DNA from: Takakia lepidozioides
Taxonomy: Eukaryota; Streptophyta; Takakiopsida; Takakiales; Takakiaceae
DNA: 64,000 nt
NCBI GenBank assembly: GCA_030704615.1
Contig: CM060734.1
Coordinates: forward strand, 12,400,001 to 12,464,000
Reading direction: 5' to 3'
The notes beneath the pieces were generated by a model. The model was not told where the DNA came from. It searched no databases and saw nothing but the letters and a program-made list of their open reading frames with translations. Shown piece after piece: positions 57,303 through 64,000 of the stretch; the stretch's first letter is position 1; each line of letters begins with the position of its first letter. A program made the position numbers and the translations under genes.

Positions 57303-57788
57303 TTGACGGAGCTGCCAGCTAGGCCAGCCTTTGAGCGCGCCATGGTGACACCTGGAGTTGTCTTGTTAGACAACCAGGGAGGCATTTTCACTTTGAGTGG
57401 ACCGGCAGGCAAGAAGTACCGGCCACTGCGGGTCTTGTTGGACTCGGGAGCTCAGCCACTGATGTTGGGCAGAGCTGCTATTGCAGGTTTGGGCCTCATG
57501 GAGGCGGATATGGAGCCTTGTCCTTTCCAGATACAGACATCTCTGGGAGGATCAGAGCAGGCTCGGGGCATGACACGGCATCAGTTGGCCATTAGACTGC
57601 AGCCGGATCATCCTGTAGATGGCTCAGTGATGCGAGCCAAGGCCATTGTGACAGACGCGGTCTCTTACGATGTCCTCGTTGGTGGGGCAGTGTTATACCC
57701 CATGGGCTTCACCCTGGACTTTGGGAGGAGTCAGCATCCTACAGGCCTGGATGGCAGTCAGGGATGGTCGCCGTGCAGCTCCCTGTGA
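57303..57788 (+). pseudogene. Gypsy aspartic protease
   Basis: The frame reads LRVLLDSGAQPLMLGRAAI, with the catalytic DSGA at 57441-57452, then TSLGGSEQARGMTRH, SYDVLVGGAVLYPMGFTLDF. The DSG-A triad and the following LG-type strand are standard for retroviral-type proteases. The frame breaks after about 57720. This domain would cleave the polyprotein. It directly precedes the methyltransferase region. Confidence 0.8.
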
Positions 57789-58149
57789 CATTCATTGGGG
57801 GTATTGCGGCTGCCCAGCGGGGCAAGATGCCAACACTAGCCGCCTTACAGCTGCAGTTAGTTGGCCTGGAGAGTTGCTGGAAGGCAATGCCCATGCAGAG
57901 GATGTGCCACCTCCAGCAGAGCAGGATGACATGCATGGTATGGCGGAGTTGCCTGCCATGGTTGCTCACACTCCATTGTGGGGTACGAGCAAGGATTTGC
58001 AGCAGGCTGCTGATGGACGGGTGCAACAAGCCTGGGTAGAAGCTTTTGTACCGTCAGGAGAGGAGGAGAGTGCGGTGATTGCACCAGGACCACCTCAGTT
58101 GTCGCCATTGGACACCACCTCTTGTGTGGCAGGCCGGATCGAAGGCAAT
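57789..58149 (+). other. Linker between protease and methyltransferase
   Basis: Coding-like sequence in shifting frames (PPPAEQDDMHGMAELP, EEESAVIAPGPPQLSPLD) with no recognisable domain. Confidence 0.4.
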
Positions 58150-59100
58150 GCCTTCTGGACTTATTTGGCGGGATATATCAGCACTGGATTGGCTGCAGTG
58201 CTGGCAGGCAGGTGTACGAGTTTGACGTTACCTGTATGGGAGAGGGATGAGCGCACGACGCGTCTCACTGCGCCATGTTGCTCAAATGCTGCAGCAGTAC
58301 CTGAGTTGTGCAGGTGTCTGCAGTTCGTGGATATCAGCAGGCTTGCCAGCAGACATTGCGTTGCTGGGGGCGCAGGATTTGGAGCGGGTTGGCTCCATTG
58401 ATCTGGTAGTGGCAGGTTGGCTGCCAAGGGCATTCATCAGCCGGGCATGGCAATGGATTGCTAGACTCGAGGACGGGTTTGTATTGGGAGATGGTGCGGA
58501 TTTTGCGCCACTTGCAGCTTCATCAAGCTGTATCTCCGACATACATCTTGGAGAATGTGCCGACTGATGGGTGATTCTCGGGCCAGGGTGATGGCCAGTG
58601 TGCATCAAGTCCGGTCGTGGCTTGGGTCAGCAATGTTGCTGGATATAGCTGCAGTGGGATCAGGGCTCATCGTCCACGACTATGGTGGACTAACTTGATG
58701 CCACCCGCACTGCTCAAGCGTGCATTTTGATGGGGTGCAGTGGCCAGCACACCTCACCGTGGATGGCATTTTGGACACAGGAAGGCAGTCTCAAACGTGT
58801 GAGACACGATGACCGTTCGCCTTTGGCAGTGGTCAACAGGTGGGGTCAACCACGAGCAGCATTACCTACACTGCTCAGCTTCCCAGGATCCCATGCTTTT
58901 CGGGATGGTGGACCTGGCCTCCTGTGGGATGCTCAGTTGCACAGTTAGTGGAAGCCTAATGCCGACGAGCGAGAGCGGGCTATGGGGTTTTCCACTGGGA
59001 CCACGGCGGTGCCTTCTCTTTCTGAGGCATCACGTCGTCAGGTGTTGGGGCAAGCAATGGATCTCAATTGCTTGACCTGGATTTATCAGCTTGGCTATGG
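58150..59100 (+). pseudogene. C5-cytosine DNA methyltransferase domain in gypsy Pol
   Basis: Spread over several frames, the landmarks of a C5-cytosine methyltransferase occur in the right order and spacing. There is a motif I-like GYISTGLAAVL (about 58171-58203) and an acidic ERDE (58240-58251). The motif IV region DLVVAGW is followed by CQGHS after a frame break, with the Cys codon at 58422-58424. Next come motif VI ILENVP (ENV 58551-58559), a basic AHRPRLWWTN (about 58665-58693, where motif VIII falls) and ERERAMGF (about 58965-58990). The motif X-type RRQVLGQAMDLNCLTW lies at about 59033-59078. The family adds a methyl group to carbon 5 of cytosine in DNA. At least three frame breaks, one right at the Pro-Cys of motif IV, mean this copy cannot be active. 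Confidence 0.8.
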
Positions 59101-59689
59101 CTGAGCAACGTAGAGTGCGGAGCGCACTTCCCTTGACGGTCTCTCTGCTACCGAGACGGTACAAGCAAGCGAGTGGGGGCGAGCGGTGAGGACCACGGGG
59201 TGTAGACATCCATGGCACACGTGGGAGGTGCTCGAGGTCAGAGGGAGTTGGCAGCCAAGGCAGCTGTGATGGATGAGGTTGGGGATTCTTCTCGGGTTGA
59301 GGAGGTCTCAATGATGAGATGATGGGGCAGGATGAGGCCTTGTCATTGACTGAGCAGGAAGGGAGTACTGCTCAAAGAGGTTGCAGCATAGCAACCACGG
59401 GACGCGTCTCTACCTCTAAGCCCACTGGACTTAAGGTTGCAGTACGGAGGACAATTGGGAGCCTGACATTGGACCCTTGTCACCGGAGGAGAGAGACGAC
59501 GTATGCGGCGGTTCCTGAGGGCTTACAGGAATTGCTTTGCCTTCAGTTTGAAGGACTTGGAGCACTGAAGGTCAAGAGATTCGCATTGAATTGGCTACTG
59601 ACACGCCAATCTTTCGGAGACCCTATAGATAAAGTGACATGGAGAGGTCCTTGATTCAGATGAGACTCAGGTCTTTGGGAGGCAGGTTT
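59101..59689 (+). other. Linker before gypsy RT
   Basis: The open frame 59319-59654 has no recognisable domain apart from a LTRQSFGDPIDK-type stretch. It continues in broken form into the RT start (YASATVMPAR, about 59717). Confidence 0.4.
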
Positions 59690-60400
59690 GGTGTGGAGCT
59701 CTCTGGTGGAGAGTATGCTTCAGCCACAGTGATGCCAGCCAGAAGGATGTCTATGGCAATTGGACGGAGAGACGTATGTGCGGTGATTACCGGCCTGTAA
59801 ATCGTCAGACCAAGTCCGATAGGTATGCCATGCCGACACCAGAGGAGATCTTTGATACCATTGGGCATTCCAAGGTCTTTAGCACGTTGGATTTACGATC
59901 CGGATATAACAGTTGCCGATCAAGGAGGCGGATAAGCAAAAGACGGCATTTGGGGGATCAATGAGCACGGGAAGGATTGCCTATACCAGTGGCGGTTCTT
60001 ACCATTTGGGCTTAAAACGCTCCCGCTGAGTTTCAAAGAGTCATGGACAGGATTCTAGCAGGGGTGGAGTTTGCTCGGTGCTACATAGATGACATCATCA
60101 TCTTTAGTGCTACGGTGGAGGAGCATGAGAGACACCTTCAGGGGGTATTTGAGCGCTTGAGGACGCACGGATTGAAGTTACATCCGGGCAAGTGCAAGTT
60201 TTTCCACAACCAGATTGAGTATCTGGGTCACATGATATATCCTGGAGGATTGGGGGTACAGCAGACTAAGGTAGAGTCCATTGCACAGGTTCCACGCCCC
60301 ACGGATGTGAGCTGAGTTCGAGCTTTCATGGGGTTAGCAAACTATTACAGACGGTTTATAAGGGATTTAGTGCCATTGCAAAGGCTCTAACCAAGCTGAC
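59690..60400 (+). pseudogene. Gypsy reverse transcriptase
   Basis: 59776-59964 reads CGDYRPVNRQTKSDRYAMPT and STLDLRSGY. 60043-60315 reads DRILAGVEFARCYIDDIIIF, with the catalytic YIDD at 60082-60093, then HGLKLHPGKCKFFHNQIEYL. Between them a frameshift follows LRSGY, and a second break lies near 60020. A TGA at about 60313-60315 interrupts before the FMGLANYY block. The sequence is nearly the same as the minus-strand fragment at 1-1136. Confidence 0.88.
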
Positions 60401-60479
60401 CAAGGTGGACCGAGTGGAGTGGCAGTGGGAAGATGAACAAGAACAAGCTTTTCAAGAGCTCAAGCGAGGTTGACCTCGG

Positions 60480-60950
60480 CGCCCATCTTGAGACGACCTA
60501 TCAGGGGCGTCCTTTTCAGCTGCATACAGATTGGAGCATGCTGGGGCTTGGGAGCGGTGCTCACACAGGTGGATGATGAGGGGAGAGAGTCGTAGTGGCT
60601 TATGCTAGCCGCTCGAACAATGTTGCAGAGTCTAAGTATAGCTCATATGGAGAATGCTTAGCTGCAGTATGGGCCGTGGCACACTTCAGGTGCTATCTAT
60701 ACGGCAATCTCTTACCCTTGTCACGGATCACCAACCACTCAAGTGGTTGATGGAGTCAGACAAGCTTACGGGGAAGCTTGCACGGTGGGCACTCATCCTT
60801 CAAGAGTATGACTTTCAGGTGGTGCATCGACCGGGTTTGGTCAATCGCAATGCAGATGGGTTGAGTCGCAATCCATGCACGAGCCAGCAGGATGACACTG
60901 GAGCTCGGTGGCATGGTGAGACGGACGAGGAGATGGTGCCCGGATGGCAT
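60480..60950 (+). pseudogene. Gypsy RNase H
   Basis: Blocks are LHTDWSMLGLGAVL (first Asp, about 60519-60560), the GECLAAVWAVAHF region (about 60648; catalytic Glu) and LVTDHQPLKWLMESDKLTGK (about 60717-60780; third Asp), followed by the connection region RWALILQEYDFQVVHRPG and NADGLSRN. Frame breaks occur at about 60365-60480, 60585 and 60690. It would degrade the RNA strand during reverse transcription. Confidence 0.8.
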
Positions 60951-61079
60951 GCATCTGCATTTCTGTGTATCTTGGCAGGAAGGCCAGGTTGGACCTGCAA
61001 CAGGGATAACTGTAGATCAAGTGTCTGAGGACTCTGAGGCCAGCAATGAGCAAGGTGGCGCCAAAGATATACATGAGGA

Positions 61080-62134
61080 TTCAGTTGTGTTGGACTACCT
61101 CCGCACTGGAGACACTGCAGCCACTGTGACTCCCAAGGAGAGGGATCGGATCCTACAACGAGCCAAGAGGTTCAAGTGGGATGGGACACACCTGCTCCGA
61201 GTGTGGGAGGATGGTCGAGTGAGGATTGTGCCTCACCCAACACAGCGGGCACGGTTAGTGCGGCATGCCCATGAGGAGTTGGGGCATTTTGGGGTGCGAC
61301 GCACTCATAGTCTACTGCAGGGGCAGTAGGTGGCGTGGTATGCACACAGAGGTGCAACAATTTGTGGCTAGGTGCATGGTGTGTGACAGGGTGCGTGCTT
61401 CATTCAACGCCCCTACTCCACAATTGCACCCTCTTCCGATCATGGGATTGGGCTACAGGTGGAGTCTTGACTTCGCAGGGCCGTTGCCACTGACCATGCG
61501 CCACAACAAGTACGTGTTGGTGATGGTGGAGCACTTCTCCAAGTGGATTGAATTGGTTCCATTGCCTGATAAGGCTAGTGAGGGAGCTGCGTATGCATTC
61601 TTGGATTGTGTGCTTAGCCGATTCGGTGCTCCAGCTGAGGTACTCACGGACCAAGGGAGAGAGTTCTTGGGGGAGTTTCAGGCTTTGTGTGACAAGGCCT
61701 TGATAGACCACCGCACCACTTCTCGGGATCATCCTGAGGCCGATGGCTTGGCAGAGAGAGTTGTTCAGACAGTAAAGAGGGGTTTGCACAAGTATGGCTT
61801 GCAGAAGGGACACCTAGGAGATTGGGACCTTCAGTTACCCTGGTTAGCCATGGGCTACAGGTTCAGCAAGCAAGCATCACTTGCCTCCTTCTCACCATAC
61901 TTTCTTCTCTTTGGCCGAGAGCCGGATTTGCCTACATCCATTCGTAGAGAAGCTGCTACAGTTCTTAATCCGGATGTGTGGGCACGTGCATGTGAGCAGC
62001 GTGCAGAGTTGTTCAAGAGAGTCATGCCCATGGCTTTCGAGAACCTTGTCATTGCACAACACTGTGATACGTTGAGTTTTTACCATACGTGGTGGGGGCT
62101 ATCGTCTTGGGGTTCGGAGATTCAACCCTGGTGA
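61080..62134 (+). pseudogene. Gypsy integrase
   Basis: The HHCC zinc domain reads LVRHAHEELGHFGVRRTHSL (about 61255-61315), then CMVCDRV after a frame break at about 61329. The catalytic core has YRWSLDFAGPLP (first Asp 61469-61471), VLTDQGREFLG (second Asp 61649-61651) and DHPEADGLAERVVQTVK (Glu 61754-61756), then LPWLAMGYRF and FSPYFLLFGREPDLP. The core frame is open from 61265 to 62134 apart from its junction with the zinc domain. All three catalytic acids are kept. The frame is lost at about 62134, just where the C-terminal region leading to the PHD finger begins. Confidence 0.88.
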
Positions 62135-62502
62135 CTACGTCTATCTGCAGCAGACTGCTCCTACGACCTGGATGTGACTGCAGGACGTGTTATTTTGAGG
62201 GTTCGAGAGGTCTTGCCCTCAGGCATCTTGGTCTTGGAGGGTCGGGATGGCATAACTTGGAAGGACCATGTGCGTAATTGTGCGCACCATGTCACTTTCC
62301 GAATGTCGATGGCAGGATAGACCCAAACTTGGCAGTGGTATCTGCAGGTTTGAGGTGCATGTTGTGTGGGTCTACTAAAGGGGCAACCACCATGCTGGTG
62401 TGTGATCGATGCTCTAGAGGTTGGCATATGGGATGCTTGACTCCACCTCTTGAGATGGTTCCAGATGGGGATTGGTTATGTCCACATTGCATTGGATAGT
62501 GG
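62135..62502 (+). pseudogene. Integrase C-terminal region with PHD finger
   Basis: After integrase, FNPGDYVYLQQ (the usual post-core strand) and then ILRVREVLPSGILVLEGRDG follow in shifted frames. The final frame (62278-62499) reads CMLCGSTKG, then MLVCDRCSRGWHMGCLTPPL and GDWLCPHC before a TAG. The cysteine/histidine spacing C-x2-C-x11-C-x2-C-x4-H-x2-C-x14-C-x2-C with a Trp two residues before the penultimate Cys is a PHD finger (C4HC3). PHD fingers usually read the histone H3 tail. Here it takes the place where chromoviruses carry a chromodomain, so it may direct integration. The finger itself is unbroken; the linker to integrase has two frame breaks. Confidence 0.85.
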
Positions 62503-62758
62503 GAGTGGATACAACCATGGAAGGCTAACAAGAAACGCAAGGCCCAGCTACTAGGAGACCTTGAACACACGAGATCCTGGCTCAAGTTCACAGATTGCAA
62601 GACGGCGACTAACGATGGGGCTACTCTTGTACCCGACCTCTTGGTCTATAGAGTTTGAGTACAATAGGGACAGTGATAGAGGACTTAGTACGGCTGTGGC
62701 TATTACATCTTGTAGCTATCTGGAGGTAGAGGGACCTATCCACCAGCTAGGGGGGCGA
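62503..62758 (+). other. Gypsy 3' non-coding end with purine tract
   Basis: Untranslated stretch ending in AGCTAGGGGGGCGA (62745-62758), the only strong purine run near the 3' terminal repeats and therefore the best candidate polypurine tract. It lies directly before segment A (TTGTGGCAG...). Confidence 0.55.
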
Positions 62759-63284
62759 TTGTGGCAGACTACTTTATTGTGCATATATGTGTGGTGTGGT
62801 TTGGACAGCGATGATGTAGTTGTGTAGCGATATGTGCGCACGACAGCTGTCAAGTTAAATAAGCACAGTGTGAAAACAGCTAGAATAAAACTAGTTATTT
62901 GTATTTAACACTTGGATTTAGGTCAAGTGTTAAATCAGGTGTCAAGTTTAGTTTGACACCTGGTCCGTCTTATCTTCACGAGAGCGGCAGTCGCGCAGCT
63001 CATCTCTCTCGAGTTGAGCCTGCGCGACCGAGCTCCTTCATGCGTTTAGATCTGAGTGTGCTTATGATGGGAGTGTAGGTTGTTGTGGGGTGGAGTCCCC
63101 ATAGCTTGGGGTGCCCTTGGCTCGACTTCTATTATAAAGAGTGATAGTGATGGATTTCATATGTTTTGTGTCAACAGTGTGTTAGTGGGTTTTCTTATCA
63201 TTGTGGCAGACTACTTTATTGTGCATATATGTGTGGTGTGGTTTGGACAGCGATGTAGTTGTGTAGCGATATGTATGCGCACGA
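62759..63284 (+). repeat. Right terminal repeats in the order A - X - A'
   Basis: Segment A (62759-62847, starting TTGTGGCAGACTACTTTATT) is followed by unit X (62848-63200) and then by A' (63201-63284), a near copy of A. A has a 3-bp GAT duplication relative to A', and A' has an extra AT near its end. A ends CGACA-GC, directly before TGTCAAG of X; A' ends CGACA, directly before ACCATG of the host LINE. At the left end X occurs without A. The order over the whole element is therefore X - internal - A - X - A'. Confidence 0.85.
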
Positions 63285-64000
63285 CAACCATGTTATTGGT
63301 GTTGATTAGAAGGTTTTTGAGACGGGTAGGGAAGTCTGGGGGTATGGAAGTGTAGGGGTTGTTTTGGACCAGCAAAAGTAAGGTTAGGGTGGGTTCTTTG
63401 TGACGAAGGTGTTTAGGGAAGGGCAAGTTACGATTGTAACGAAGTTGGTTGGGTTCAATGGCGGCTAATGGTGTTACCCCTAGAGGAAGTTGTAGAAGGG
63501 GGTGTAGCTGGTCGGGTGACCTTTGCTGTGTGAGAATAAGGATAGTGGTGGCGGAGGGGAGGCATGTGCGGCAAGACGTGCCCATTGGAGAGCTACGTGT
63601 GTGAGGGGCCTAGGTGGTGGGTGGGCAAGGCCACCTCCCGACCAGGTATGATGTGTTGCCGAGCCTAGGGCTCCGAAAACACAGTCTCGAGGGTGCGGGC
63701 TGCCATAGGAGGAGAGCTCAAGGGGGCATGTGAGTGGGCTTGAGTAGTAGGAATGGGTAATCTGGAATGAGGTGATAAGAAACTTGAGGATGTCTGGAGG
63801 GATGGAGCAGTGGGTATGGGCTTGGGCTAGTTTGTCGAGGGCACAAGGTTTTTTTGTGGGTGTATCATTTAGATGTCTGACAACAAGCCAGCCGACTTCA
63901 GTGGCGAAATCCTGCCTTGGGGGTTGCAGCTGTGTAGTGCGGGAGATGGAGGCGGTAGATCTGTCCCAGAGCCAGGCGAGTCTGATATGGGAGAGAGACC
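63285..64000 (-). pseudogene. Dualen-like LINE middle region, interrupted by gypsy
   Basis: On the minus strand, coding-like frames read CALDKLAQAHTHCSIPPDIL, CVFGALGSATHHTW and then LLLVQNNPYTS and FPTRLKNLLINTNN, ending at the gypsy junction (about 63285). Composition (C-, A- and P-rich) and orientation match the minus-strand RNase H-nuclease ORF on the far side of the gypsy element (49716-51275), so both are halves of one split LINE. Stops or frame changes occur near 63470 and 63590. It continues beyond the right window edge. Confidence 0.6.

Larger units (their letters stand above)
51276..63284 (+). mobile_element. Large Ty3/gypsy element with DNA methyltransferase and PHD finger
   Basis: This insertion interrupts a minus-strand Dualen-like LINE. 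ACCA lies at both outer junctions (51272-51275 and about 63285-63288), a likely short target-site duplication. A 353-bp terminal unit X is present at both ends (51276-51628 and 62848-63200). Domain order on the plus strand is: leader ORF, Gag with zinc knuckles, aspartic protease, C5-cytosine methyltransferase, RT, RNase H, integrase, PHD finger. Protease-RT-RNase H-integrase order defines Ty3/gypsy. Many frameshifts and stops make the copy defective. A second family member, rearranged, lies at 1-1668. A minus-strand LINE ORF1 (51681-53640) has inserted between the left terminal unit and Gag. Confidence 0.88.

Overview
The window reads as nuclear DNA of a streptophyte (green plant lineage) with a large, repeat-filled genome. 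A charophyte alga such as Chara fits best, but the species is an inference. Two host genes are complete and carry many GT-AG introns. A plant-type clathrin heavy chain (CHC) lies at 4980-18356 in 30 exons coding 1696 residues. A DRG2-type GTPase lies at 43286-48135 in 11 exons coding 400 residues. Two broken host-derived fragments are also present: an Aurora-type kinase piece (31382-31795, +) and a plant MAP3K-epsilon-like kinase relic (37900-40000, -).

Layout. 1-1668 is a rearranged Ty3/gypsy relic. 1669-4744 is a LINE whose 5' part is inverted and whose poly(A) ends 235 bp before the CHC start codon. 4980-18356 is CHC. 19900-21330 holds two gypsy integrase-end fragments in opposite orientation, one with a chromodomain. 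21900-24900 is non-coding with local repeats. 24957-30153 holds two head-to-head copies of a LINE with an AP-type endonuclease, RNase H and a C-terminal restriction-like nuclease (Dualen-like), one of them interrupted by a tRNA-derived SINE. 30160-43285 is mostly non-coding, with the kinase fragments, two more SINE copies, a G-box-rich stretch and a 120-bp tandem repeat. 43286-48135 is DRG2. From 48240 to the window end lie further Dualen-like LINE pieces and, inserted into one of them, a large gypsy element (51276-63284).

Most notable content. (1) The large gypsy element encodes Gag, protease, a decayed C5-cytosine DNA methyltransferase domain between protease and reverse transcriptase, RT, RNase H, integrase and a C-terminal PHD finger, so one retrotransposon carries both a DNA-methylation writer module and a chromatin-reader module. 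(2) CHC exon 7 exists as two adjacent copies of exactly 109 nt separated by a 51-nt intron. Using both would break the reading frame, so they are predicted mutually exclusive exons in the N-terminal propeller. (3) A SINE family is defined by three copies, two with clear target-site duplications. (4) The gypsy LTR region has a permuted arrangement that looks like integration of a two-LTR circle.

How the parts relate. CHC and DRG2 are housekeeping genes, and mobile DNA comes to within about 100-250 bp of both. No operon or prokaryotic feature is present. All calls come from reading the sequence and from remembered family motifs; no search was run.
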